Source: Bacillus_BD sp963787345 (GTDB lineage: Bacteria; Bacillota; Bacilli; Bacillales; Cytobacillaceae). From it: DNA of 64,000 bases. The notes under the pieces are model-generated. The model did not search any database, was not told where the DNA came from, and saw only the letters and a list, made by a program, of their open reading frames with translations. Positions within the stretch are counted from its first letter, which is position 1. Each line of letters begins with the position of its first letter. The translations under genes were made by a program, and so were the position numbers. This document shows, piece by piece, positions 18,713-27,236 of this stretch. Location of the stretch: assembly GCA_963787345.1 (NCBI GenBank), contig CAWBCW010000011.1, positions 620,001 through 684,000 on the forward strand, in the 5' to 3' direction.

Positions 18713-19585
18713 ATGGTTCGATTTGGTCGAATTGCAACGGCTATGGTAACTCCATTTGATTATAAAGGACATATTGATTTTTCAAAAACAACTCAACTTG
18801 TTAACTATTTAATTGCAAATGGAAGTGAAGCTCTAGTTGTATGTGGTACAACAGGTGAGTCACCAACGTTATCAAAAGAGGAAAAAATAGCTTTAATTGA
18901 TCATGTTGTAAGGGCAGTGGATAAGCGTGTGCCTGTTATTGCAGGGACAGGAAGCTACAATACTTATGAATCAATTGAATTAACGAAAAAAGCGGAAGAC
19001 TTAGGCGCAGACGCTATTATGTTAGTCGCACCATATTATAACAAACCTGATCAAGAGGGGCTTTATCAGCATTTTCAGTCGATTGCAGAAAGCACTAATT
19101 TACCCATTTTACTATATAATATTCCAGGTCGTTCAGTTATTAATATTGAACCAAAAACGATTATACGTTTGTCGAAAATTGAAAATATAGTGGCTGTTAA
19201 AGAAGCAAGCGGAAATTTGAACAACATGACAGAAATTATTGCCAATACACCGGATGATTTTGAGTTGTATACAGGGGACGACGGAAACACCCTTCCTGTT
19301 TTATCCATTGGTGGTTCAGGAGTAATCTCAGTTGCCTCCCATGTAATTGGAAACGAAATGCAGGAAATGGTAACAACGTTTTTGAAGGGAAACATTCTTG
19401 AAGCGTCAAAGCTTCATCAAAAGTTGCTTCCAATCATGGTCGGTCTGTTCAAAGCTCCAAATCCAGTTCCAGTAAAAACAGCTTTACAAATGAAGGGACT
19501 TGATGTTGGGATTGTTCGACTGCCGCTTGTTCCTCTTAACGAGCAAGAAAGAGTAGAATTAGGCAAGCTTATACTAGATGCATAA
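18713..19585 (+). CDS. dapA: 4-hydroxy-tetrahydrodipicolinate synthase
   Basis: 290 residues, normal length. Condenses pyruvate with aspartate semialdehyde. The Schiff-base lysine is K163 in AVKEASGNLNNM, and GTTGESPTL and LYNIPGRSV are the other active-site motifs. AGGAGTGG precedes the start. Its product feeds both lysine/cell-wall synthesis and, through dpaA/dpaB, spore dipicolinate. Confidence 0.97.
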   Translation: MVRFGRIATAMVTPFDYKGHIDFSKTTQLVNYLIANGSEALVVCGTTGESPTLSKEEKIALIDHVVRAVDKRVPVIAGTGSYNTYESIELTKKAEDLGADAIMLVAPYYNKPDQEGLYQHFQSIAESTNLPILLYNIPGRSVINIEPKTIIRLSKIENIVAVKEASGNLNNMTEIIANTPDDFELYTGDDGNTLPVLSIGGSGVISVASHVIGNEMQEMVTTFLKGNILEASKLHQKLLPIMVGLFKAPNPVPVKTALQMKGLDVGIVRLPLVPLNEQERVELGKLILDA

Positions 19586-19591
19586 ATAGTT

Positions 19592-19632
19592 GAAACCCAG
19601 TCGGACGAAATGAACGACTGGGTTTCTTATGG
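19592..19632 (+). terminator. Terminator after dapA
   Basis: GAAACCCAGTCG (19592-19603) pairs with CGACTGGGTTTC (19615-19626), a 12-bp perfect stem followed by a T-rich tail. Confidence 0.85.
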
Positions 19633-19724
19633 TTTTATTTCATATTTACTCTTCCCTTGTGCTTCAAAGACTCCCCAAAATACATATCTGAATGCTTAAA
19701 CGAGCGCGTCTTCTAAATTATTAG

Positions 19725-19754
19725 TTGTAATGATTTTCCTAAATCAAGTATAAT
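19725..19754 (+). promoter_or_regulatory. Likely sigma-A promoter of rnjB
   Basis: TTGTAA (19725-19730), an 18-bp spacer and a perfect TATAAT (19749-19754) lie 50 bp before the rnjB start. Confidence 0.5.
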
Positions 19755-19804
19755 GAATATATCTGATTTCGATCGGCGTAAAACAACATAGGAGGAAGCT
19801 TGAT

Positions 19805-21475
19805 TTGAAGACAAAAGAAAATGAGACCATTAAGCTTATTGCTTTAGGGGGAGTAGGCGAAATCGGCAAAAATATGTACGTGGTGGAAGTAGATGAAGAT
19901 ATTTTTGTCGTTGATGCTGGTTTAATGTTCCCTGAAAATGAAATGTTCGGTATTGATATTGTAATTCCAGACTACAGCTATTTAATCCAAAACGAGAATC
20001 GTGTAAAAGGAATCTTTTTAACTCATGGTCATGAAGATCATATTGGCGGGTTGTCCTATCTTCTTCAGAAGATTGATGTACCTGTATATGCAACAAAACT
20101 AACGATTGCCTTTGCACAAGTAAAAATGAAGGAACAAGATTTCCATCGAAAAGTAAAATTTATTGAGATTACGCCCGATTCTGTTATAGAATTTGATTCG
20201 GCAAAGGTATCATTTTTCAGAGTCAATCATAATGTCCCTGATTCGGTTGCCATCTGTATTCATACTTCAAAAGGGGTTATTGTTCATACAGGTGATTTTA
20301 AGTTTGATCAATCAGCAAGTGATTTATATAAACCTGAAATGGGAAAAATGGTCAAAATTGGTGAAGAGGGAGTACTCTGTCTATTATCTGATAGTACAGA
20401 TGCTGAAAAACCTGGATATACATTATCAGAGGCAGTAGTTGCGAAAGAAATGAATGATGCTTTTTATAATGCAAAAGGTCGAATCATTGCTGCTTGTTTT
20501 GCCTCAGATTTATACCGTATTCAGCATATATTTGATGCTGCATATGAAAGCAGACGGAAAGTAGCGATTGTTGGTAAAAGCCTGCAGGTGATCTTTGATA
20601 TCGGAATCAAACTTGATTATTTACACGTTCATGATGAAATTATTATTCCGATATCTGAAATCAAAAATTATCCAGAAGATGAAATTGTGATATTAACGAC
20701 TGGAAAACAAGGTGAACCGCTTGAAGTCCTTCAAAAAATGGCGAAACAAACCCATAAGCAAACGAATATTCAAAAAGGAGATACAGTTGTTTTTGCGGTG
20801 TATGCTATCAGAGGCAATGAACTTCTCATTTCGAGAACAGTGGATATGCTTTACCGAGCAGGTGCGATTGTTTTGGGTGATAAGAAGTCGTATCATACTT
20901 CTAGTCATGGTAGTCAGGAAGAATTGAAATTTATGATTAATCTAATGAGACCGAAGTTTTTCGTTCCAGTTCATGGCGATTATAAAGCATTAAAAGCACA
21001 TGCAAAAGTTGCAAAGGAATGCGGGCTCACAGATGATCGAATTTATATAGCAGAAAAGGGAGAGGTCATCGAATTTAAGGATGATCGTATCCGTCAAAAC
21101 GGAAAGGTCCCAGCTGGAAACGTATTAATCGATGGAAGTGGCGTTGGTGATGTTGGAAATATCGTTTTAAGAGATCGAAAGTTACTATCACAAGATGGAA
21201 TATTAATTGTGGTGGTCACGCTAAACAAAAAAGAAAAGAAAATATCATCAGGTCCTGAAATCATTTCAAGAGGATTTGTGTATGTAAGAGAATCAGAAAA
21301 ACTGCTTGAAGAAGCATCGAGTCGTGTTCGAGCGATCGTTGAGCAGAGCATTGCGAGAGATACGTTCGATTGGGCGATGATTAAACAAGATATGCGTGAT
21401 AGTCTAAATCAATATTTATATGAAAAAACAAAACGCCGTCCAATGATCTTGCCGATTATTATGGAAGTTAAATAA
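19805..21475 (+). CDS. rnjB: Ribonuclease J2-position metallo-beta-lactamase RNase
   Basis: 556 residues with metallo-beta-lactamase, beta-CASP and C-terminal domains ending EKTKRRPMILPIIMEVK. It occupies the rnjB (ymfA) locus after dapA. Unlike B. subtilis RNase J2, as I recall it, which has a degraded HGHDENIGG and a PVNGEY motif, this protein has the intact metal motif HGHEDHIGG and PVHGDYK with histidine. Other conserved spots differ from both paralogues, for example FASDLYRIQ instead of FASNIHRIQ. It may therefore be a catalytically competent J2. TTG/ATG choice is settled by AGGAGG before 19805. Confidence 0.9.
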   Translation: MKTKENETIKLIALGGVGEIGKNMYVVEVDEDIFVVDAGLMFPENEMFGIDIVIPDYSYLIQNENRVKGIFLTHGHEDHIGGLSYLLQKIDVPVYATKLTIAFAQVKMKEQDFHRKVKFIEITPDSVIEFDSAKVSFFRVNHNVPDSVAICIHTSKGVIVHTGDFKFDQSASDLYKPEMGKMVKIGEEGVLCLLSDSTDAEKPGYTLSEAVVAKEMNDAFYNAKGRIIAACFASDLYRIQHIFDAAYESRRKVAIVGKSLQVIFDIGIKLDYLHVHDEIIIPISEIKNYPEDEIVILTTGKQGEPLEVLQKMAKQTHKQTNIQKGDTVVFAVYAIRGNELLISRTVDMLYRAGAIVLGDKKSYHTSSHGSQEELKFMINLMRPKFFVPVHGDYKALKAHAKVAKECGLTDDRIYIAEKGEVIEFKDDRIRQNGKVPAGNVLIDGSGVGDVGNIVLRDRKLLSQDGILIVVVTLNKKEKKISSGPEIISRGFVYVRESEKLLEEASSRVRAIVEQSIARDTFDWAMIKQDMRDSLNQYLYEKTKRRPMILPIIMEVK

Positions 21476-21481
21476 TTCTTG

Positions 21482-21516
21482 AGGCTGACCCACTATGATG
21501 GAGTCAGCCTTGTTTT
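21482..21516 (+). terminator. Terminator after rnjB
   Basis: AGGCTGAC (21482-21489) pairs with GTCAGCCT (21503-21510), then TGTTTT. Confidence 0.75.
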
Positions 21517-21574
21517 ACATTATTTTTAAGCTTTAGCAGGCTGAGTTGCTGAAATCAAGATGGAGGTTATGGTT

Positions 21575-22195
21575 ATGGAACTATTAAACGTAATCATGAA
21601 ATTAAAAGGACATACCCCTAATGTACTGGGGCATCAAGAATTACAAAAATATGCCGTCCTATTGCCCCTTATCGAAATTAACCATGAAACACATGTGTTG
21701 TTTGAAGTACGTTCGATGAAGTTAAGAAGACAGCCGGGTGAAATCTGTTTTCCGGGTGGTAGAATTGAAAAGACGGATCGTGATCAAAGTCATTGTGCCA
21801 TCCGAGAAACTTCTGAAGAGCTTGGAATTAAGGAAGAAGAGATTGAGAATGTGATGCCTCTTGATTATATGGTCAATGTTTCTAGTAATATTATCTATCC
21901 ATTTGTTGGTACTATCAAGCATCATGAAAATATAAGGCCGAATGAATTAGAAGTGGGAGAAGTATTCACGGTTCCATTAACCTATTTTTTAAATACAGAA
22001 CCAGAAGTTCACAAAATTCATTTTAAAGTCATGCCAGAGGAAACGTTTCCTTTTGATTTGCTGCTAGGAGGAGAAAATTATAAATGGCAAGTCCGACATA
22101 TAGATGAATATTTTTATAACTATAATGGAAAAGTCATCTGGGGGTTGACGGCTAGAATATTGGTCCATTTCTTATCCATTTTGAAACATAAATAA
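21575..22195 (+). CDS. NUDIX hydrolase, CoA pyrophosphatase-like
   Basis: 206 residues. The NUDIX box is visible as PGGRIEKTDRD followed by AIRETSEELGI, and the upstream LRRQPGEICFPGG matches the extended signature of CoA-type NUDIX enzymes (NudL/YeaB). These split CoA into 4'-phosphopantetheine and 3',5'-ADP. Three ATGs lie close together; 21575 has the best spacing from TGGAGG. Not part of the B. subtilis rnjB-tepA interval as I know it. Confidence 0.75.
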   Translation: MELLNVIMKLKGHTPNVLGHQELQKYAVLLPLIEINHETHVLFEVRSMKLRRQPGEICFPGGRIEKTDRDQSHCAIRETSEELGIKEEEIENVMPLDYMVNVSSNIIYPFVGTIKHHENIRPNELEVGEVFTVPLTYFLNTEPEVHKIHFKVMPEETFPFDLLLGGENYKWQVRHIDEYFYNYNGKVIWGLTARILVHFLSILKHK

Positions 22196-22279
22196 GCATG
22201 AAAAGGATTGGCCTTTGCATGAAATGAACTTATCTTTCCCATACTATCTTTATATGTCATTGAAGGGAGATTGTGTAAG

Positions 22280-23041
22280 ATGGATAAGGAGCAAATTAGA
22301 AATAAAGAACAAAACGAAGCACAGGAACAGCCTAAAGAGGATCAGCCTTCAAGCCTAGTGGAAAAAATACAACAGCTTGGTCAAACGAATATTCCACAGT
22401 TAGGACAAGATTCTAAGATTCATTGTCTCACCATTATTGGGCAAGTAGAAGGACACTTAGCTTTACCGCCCCAGAATAAAACGACGAAATATGAACATAT
22501 TATTCCACAGCTTGTGGCAATTGAACAAAATCCAAAAATTGAAGGGTTGTTAGTAATTTTAAATACGGTCGGTGGTGATGTAGAAGCAGGGTTAGCAATT
22601 TCTGAAATGCTTGCATCATTGTCAAAGCCAACGGTGTCGATCGTTTTGGGAGGCGGTCACTCCATTGGGGTTCCAATTGCCGTTTCATGTGATTATAGCT
22701 ATATCGCTGAAACCGCTACCATGACGATCCATCCGATTCGACTAACCGGCCTTGTCATTAGTGTTCCGCAAACCTTTGAATACTTAGATAAAATGCAGGA
22801 TCGTGTGATTCGATTTGTCACGAAGCATTCGAAAATAAGTGAAGAAGACTTTAAAGACCTTATGTTTGCGAAGGGAAATTTAACAAGAGATATAGGAACG
22901 AATGTAATTGGAATGGATGCCGTTAATTCAGGCTTAATTGATGATGTAGGCGGGATTGGTGCGGCTATGAAAAAATTATATGAATTGATTGACCTGAAAA
23001 ATAATGAGGGCATTCAAGAGGGTGAGGGACTTGTGCAATGA
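22280..23041 (+). CDS. tepA: ClpP-like protease TepA
   Basis: 253 residues of the ClpP/crotonase fold. GGGHSIGVPIAVS contains the probable catalytic serine, and MTIHPIRLTGLV the following histidine. An N-terminal Q/E-rich tail of about 45 residues precedes it. In B. subtilis TepA (YmfB) was linked to protein translocation and to degradation of small acid-soluble spore proteins. ATG 22280 is preferred over TTG 22271. Stop overlaps ylzJ by four bases. Confidence 0.92.
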   Translation: MDKEQIRNKEQNEAQEQPKEDQPSSLVEKIQQLGQTNIPQLGQDSKIHCLTIIGQVEGHLALPPQNKTTKYEHIIPQLVAIEQNPKIEGLLVILNTVGGDVEAGLAISEMLASLSKPTVSIVLGGGHSIGVPIAVSCDYSYIAETATMTIHPIRLTGLVISVPQTFEYLDKMQDRVIRFVTKHSKISEEDFKDLMFAKGNLTRDIGTNVIGMDAVNSGLIDDVGGIGAAMKKLYELIDLKNNEGIQEGEGLVQ

Positions 23042-23256
23042 TTTTATATACGACAATGCCACAAGAACTAATCTTTCAGACGGATGAACAAGAATATAGT
23101 AAACAAACGATAATAGACGTTGAAGGGATTCCTTTGTTAGTGGAAACGGATGATAATAAAGATTTTCGGGTCATCCAGGTTATGAGCAGTGACCCATCTC
23201 ATTATTTAGATGAACGTTATTGTCCAGGAACGATTCTATCAAATAGAAAATTTTAA
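23038..23256 (+). CDS. ylzJ: YlzJ-like protein
   Basis: 72 residues. The start MILYTTMPQELIF and the end SHYLDERYCPGTIL are characteristic of the YlzJ family found between tepA and spoIIIE. The start overlaps the tepA stop (ATGA), so it is likely translated by coupling. Function unknown. Confidence 0.9.
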   Translation: MILYTTMPQELIFQTDEQEYSKQTIIDVEGIPLLVETDDNKDFRVIQVMSSDPSHYLDERYCPGTILSNRKF

Positions 23257-23359
23257 CTTCATTCAGCGTACAAATTCGATGAGTTAATTTAATACTATAG
23301 AAGGATCTGGCAAGACTGGGAACTTTTTCAATATAGTATATGTGTTCGGTGTGGCGATA

Positions 23360-23413
23360 TGGTATAATAAATATATTGTAAGGACTAAGCAGCCAATGGG
23401 CTGCTTTCTTCTT
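23360..23413 (+). promoter_or_regulatory. Extended -10 promoter followed by a leader hairpin, upstream of spoIIIE
   Basis: TGGTATAAT (23360-23368) is an extended -10 element without an evident -35. A hairpin (23387-23394 with 23399-23406) followed by a T/C-rich run begins only about 12 bases after the expected start of transcription. This could attenuate spoIIIE or terminate read-through from ylzJ. Confidence 0.5.
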
Positions 23414-23446
23414 TCACTAATATTATTGAATTAGGTGTGATACCAT

Positions 23447-25783
23447 ATGGCCAAAAGAAAAAGGCGGCGAACGACTAGCAAAGATCATCTTAAACAGACA
23501 ATTAAATATGAACTAGTCTCCTTAATCTTACTATCTTTGGCTATCATTTCGATGGCAGGATTAGGGGCGGTAGGGAATACGATTGTGCAGTTTTTCCGGT
23601 TTTTTATGGGAGAATGGTATATGATCGCACTTATCGGAATGATTGTGTATGGGGGCTATCTAATGTGGAAACGCGAAAAGCCCTATTTGTTTTCGATTAA
23701 ATTGATCGGTTTATACATCATTTTTTCCGCGTTATTGCTCTTAAGCCATGTAACCCTATTTCAGCTTCTATCAAATGGGAACCAATTTGCAAATCCAAGC
23801 GTAATTTCAAATACTTGGGATTTATTTTGGATGGAAGCAGATGGAAAAACAAATCCAGCCGATCTAGGCGGCGGAATGATTGGAGCCGTTCTCTTTGCGC
23901 TTTTCTATTTTTTATTTGATGAGGCTGGTACACAGTTGCTTTCATTCGTCTTGATTTTAATTGGAATTATTTTACTTACAGGAAAAACGTTTGGGCAAAC
24001 GATACTAAACTTTTTCATGTTCATTTTCCAGTTTATTAAAAAACAATGGCTTGCCTTTCGAGAGGATTTATCTCATTGGAAACAGCAATGGGTAACTGAT
24101 CGTCATGACAAGAAAGCCGAGAAAACGAAGAAAGAGAAGAAACCATTTATTGTTGAGAAAGAAATAACAGACATCCCTGTTGAAACATTCCAAGAAGAGG
24201 AAAAATTAGAACCAATTATTTCTAGTTTTACTGATAAAGTACAGCATGTCAATACGGCTGCTGAGCCTCATGAAGTTGAAACTGAACCCCAAAATGTAGA
24301 AGAGTATCATGAGGAAGAGGATGAAGCACCGCCAATTACATTTACAGAAGTAGAAAATGAAGATTATGAATTGCCGTTAATGGATCTTTTAAAGCTTCCT
24401 CAGCCTACAGACCAAAGTGGAGAGTATAAAATGATTCATGAAAATGCCGCCAAGTTAGAGCGGACTTTTCAAAGCTTCGGGGTAAAGGCAAATGTGACAC
24501 AAGTACATCTTGGACCAGCTGTTACAAAATATGAAGTACATCCAAGTGCAGGAGTAAAAGTCAGTAAAATTGTTAGTTTAACCGATGACTTAGCCCTTGC
24601 ATTAGCTGCGAAAGATATCCGTATGGAGGCTCCGATCCCAGGGAAATCTGCGATTGGAATTGAAGTTCCAAATACAGAGGTAGCGATGGTTTCGCTCCGA
24701 GAAGTCATTGAATCAAACCCTAAGGACAAACCAGAATCGAAATTAATGATTGGTTTAGGTCGCGATATTACAGGCGAAGCGGTCCTTGCTGAACTGAATA
24801 AAATGCCGCATTTACTCGTTGCCGGTTCTACAGGAAGCGGAAAAAGTGTGTGTATTAACGGGATTATTACGAGTATTTTAATGAGGGCAAAGCCACATGA
24901 AGTAAAGCTCATGATGATTGACCCAAAAATGGTAGAGTTGAGTGTTTATAATGGGGTGCCTCACTTATTAGCGCCTGTCGTAACCAATGCTAAAAAGGCA
25001 TCTCAAGCGTTGAAAAAAGTTGTGGATGAAATGGAAAGAAGATATGAATTATTTGCTCATACGGGTACGAAAAATATAGAAGGCTATAATGAGTATATTA
25101 GAAAATATAATGCTGCAGAAGATGCTGAGCAGCCTTTATTGCCATATATTGTAGTCATAGTTGATGAGTTAGCTGATTTAATGATGGTTGCCTCATCAGA
25201 TGTTGAAGATTCGATCACCCGGCTTGCACAGATGGCACGTGCTGCAGGAATTCATTTAATTATTGCTACGCAACGGCCTTCTGTTGATGTTATAACGGGA
25301 GTCATTAAAGCAAATATCCCTTCACGTATTGCCTTTGCAGTCTCTTCTGCAACCGATTCCCGGACGATTTTGGATATGGGGGGAGCAGAGAAATTATTAG
25401 GACGAGGGGATATGTTATTCCATCCGGTCGGAGCGTCAAAACCCGTACGTATTCAAGGTGCCTTTTTGTCTGATGAAGAAGTTCAAGAGGTGGTTGATTT
25501 CGTAATTGGGCAGCAAAAGGCACAATACCAAGAGAATATGATTCCAGAAGATATTCCTGAAACAACGAGTGAGGTCGATGACGAGGTTTATGATGATGCT
25601 GTTGCGTTAGTGCTGGAAATGCAGACAGCCTCTGTCTCGATGCTGCAAAGGAGATTTCGGATCGGGTATACGAGAGCAGCTAGATTAATCGATGAAATGG
25701 AAGCAAGAGGGATTGTCGGTCCCTATGAAGGAAGCAAGCCTCGTACCGTTTTAATGGGCAAGCCATCGGAAGATATTAGTTAA
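23447..25783 (+). CDS. spoIIIE: DNA translocase SpoIIIE/FtsK
   Basis: 778 residues. Pumps DNA across the septum, including the forespore chromosome at sporulation. Four N-terminal membrane segments lie at about residues 20-170, then a charged linker (about 210-320), then the motor with Walker A GSTGSGKS near residue 460 and VDELADLMM as Walker B. The C-terminal gamma domain that reads chromosome polarity is complete (last 65 residues). The position after ylzJ identifies SpoIIIE rather than SftA. Confidence 0.96.
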   Translation: MAKRKRRRTTSKDHLKQTIKYELVSLILLSLAIISMAGLGAVGNTIVQFFRFFMGEWYMIALIGMIVYGGYLMWKREKPYLFSIKLIGLYIIFSALLLLSHVTLFQLLSNGNQFANPSVISNTWDLFWMEADGKTNPADLGGGMIGAVLFALFYFLFDEAGTQLLSFVLILIGIILLTGKTFGQTILNFFMFIFQFIKKQWLAFREDLSHWKQQWVTDRHDKKAEKTKKEKKPFIVEKEITDIPVETFQEEEKLEPIISSFTDKVQHVNTAAEPHEVETEPQNVEEYHEEEDEAPPITFTEVENEDYELPLMDLLKLPQPTDQSGEYKMIHENAAKLERTFQSFGVKANVTQVHLGPAVTKYEVHPSAGVKVSKIVSLTDDLALALAAKDIRMEAPIPGKSAIGIEVPNTEVAMVSLREVIESNPKDKPESKLMIGLGRDITGEAVLAELNKMPHLLVAGSTGSGKSVCINGIITSILMRAKPHEVKLMMIDPKMVELSVYNGVPHLLAPVVTNAKKASQALKKVVDEMERRYELFAHTGTKNIEGYNEYIRKYNAAEDAEQPLLPYIVVIVDELADLMMVASSDVEDSITRLAQMARAAGIHLIIATQRPSVDVITGVIKANIPSRIAFAVSSATDSRTILDMGGAEKLLGRGDMLFHPVGASKPVRIQGAFLSDEEVQEVVDFVIGQQKAQYQENMIPEDIPETTSEVDDEVYDDAVALVLEMQTASVSMLQRRFRIGYTRAARLIDEMEARGIVGPYEGSKPRTVLMGKPSEDIS

Positions 25784-25789
25784 GCAATT

Positions 25790-25819
25790 AGTGCAGATGA
25801 ATGGTCTGCACTTTTTTTG
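25790..25819 (+). terminator. Terminator after spoIIIE
   Basis: AGTGCAGA (25790-25797) pairs with TCTGCACT (25805-25812), followed by T7. Confidence 0.85.
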
Positions 25820-25959
25820 TTATATTAGGTAATAGACTCGAATGATAATGTTTATTATTTCTAAATGCTTGATATCGTAACAATATGTTGGATAAGATAG
25901 AAAATAACTTGAATCGCTTGAACATAAACTTAAATAAGCCAATTGAAGGAGGAAAGCAG

Positions 25960-27234
25960 ATGGACGTTTTTTCGGAAAAAATCATTGAATTAGAGGGTAT
26001 TAATCTTCATGTGGTTCCTACAAATAAATATAAAACGAATACCATCGTATTTAAAATGAAAGCCCCATTAAGTCATGAGGATGTAACAAAACGAGCTTTG
26101 CTGCCTCATGTATTACAAAGCAGTTCAAAACAATATCCTACGACAGCAAAGTTAAGGTCGTATTTAGATGATTTATATGGTGCTCTTTTCTATGTCGATT
26201 TATCAAAAAAAGGCGAATATCACGTTATTAGCTTTACAGTTGAAATCGCAAATGAAAAGTTTTTATCAGATACGACTCCGTTATTAAAAAAAGCTTTTGA
26301 ATTTTTAGCAGAAGTCATTAAAAATCCAAATAGTGAAGATGGATTCTTTGAAACAGCTACAATCGATAACGAAAAACGTTCGTTAAAACAGCGAATTCAA
26401 TCGATTTATGATGATAAAATGAAGTATTCTAATTTTCGGCTCATTCAGGAAATGTGTAAAGAAGAACCTTACGCATTAAATGTTCATGGGGAACTAAAAG
26501 ATGTTGATGCCATTACACCAGCTAACCTATACGAGTACTATCAGCAGGCCTTATTAGAAGATGAATTAGATCTATACGTAGTCGGCGACGTCAACGTTGA
26601 AGAAACAGCAAATACGGTAAAACAATTAATGACTTTTGAAAATCGAACACCAAAAACAATTGCTAGAGAATCAGTACAATCGAAAACCGATATAAAAGAA
26701 ATAAAAGAGGCTCAGGATGTTAAACAAGGGAAATTAAATATCGGCTGCCGAACAAATATATACTATGGGGATGAAGATTATTATGCTCTTCAAGTTTATA
26801 ATGGGATATTTGGCGGATTTTCTCATTCAAAGTTATTTATTAATGTGCGGGAAAAGGCGAGCCTTGCCTACTATGTTGCTAGTCGGTTAGAGAGTCATAA
26901 AGGTCTCATGTTAGTGATGTCAGGGATTGATAATAAAAATTATGATCAAGCTGTTTCGATTATTAAAGAACAAATGAACGCGATGAATGCAGGGGATTTT
27001 TCTGACGAAGAACTGGAACAAACAAAGGCCGTGATAAAAAACCAATTATTAGAAACAATTGATAAGTCAAGAGGAATGGTCGAAATTCTTTATCATAATG
27101 TTGTGTCAAAGGCAGTGTTTTCTCTTGATGAGTGGATTTCAAAAATGGATGCGGTAACAAAAGAAGATATTATAAAAGTGGCAAGTAAAATAGAATTAGA
27201 CACTATCTACTTTTTAACTGAAGGGGGGCAATAA
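25960..27234 (+). CDS. ymfF: M16-family protein YmfF (likely non-catalytic subunit)
   Basis: 424 residues of the M16 peptidase fold. The usual HxxEH zinc motif is degraded to HVLQS (LLPHVLQSSSKQYPT), so it is probably the inactive half of a pair with YmfH. The R/Y stretch VREKASLAYYVASR is retained. ATG 25960 follows GAAGGAGG; the open frame from 25885 has no ribosome site. Ends 2 bp before ymfH. Confidence 0.9.
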   Translation: MDVFSEKIIELEGINLHVVPTNKYKTNTIVFKMKAPLSHEDVTKRALLPHVLQSSSKQYPTTAKLRSYLDDLYGALFYVDLSKKGEYHVISFTVEIANEKFLSDTTPLLKKAFEFLAEVIKNPNSEDGFFETATIDNEKRSLKQRIQSIYDDKMKYSNFRLIQEMCKEEPYALNVHGELKDVDAITPANLYEYYQQALLEDELDLYVVGDVNVEETANTVKQLMTFENRTPKTIARESVQSKTDIKEIKEAQDVKQGKLNIGCRTNIYYGDEDYYALQVYNGIFGGFSHSKLFINVREKASLAYYVASRLESHKGLMLVMSGIDNKNYDQAVSIIKEQMNAMNAGDFSDEELEQTKAVIKNQLLETIDKSRGMVEILYHNVVSKAVFSLDEWISKMDAVTKEDIIKVASKIELDTIYFLTEGGQ

Positions 27235-27236
27235 AG

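Noticed and set aside
24469..24912. 147-codon minus-strand open frame opposite spoIIIE
   Set aside because: Lies wholly inside the conserved motor domain of spoIIIE and lacks a start site and homology.
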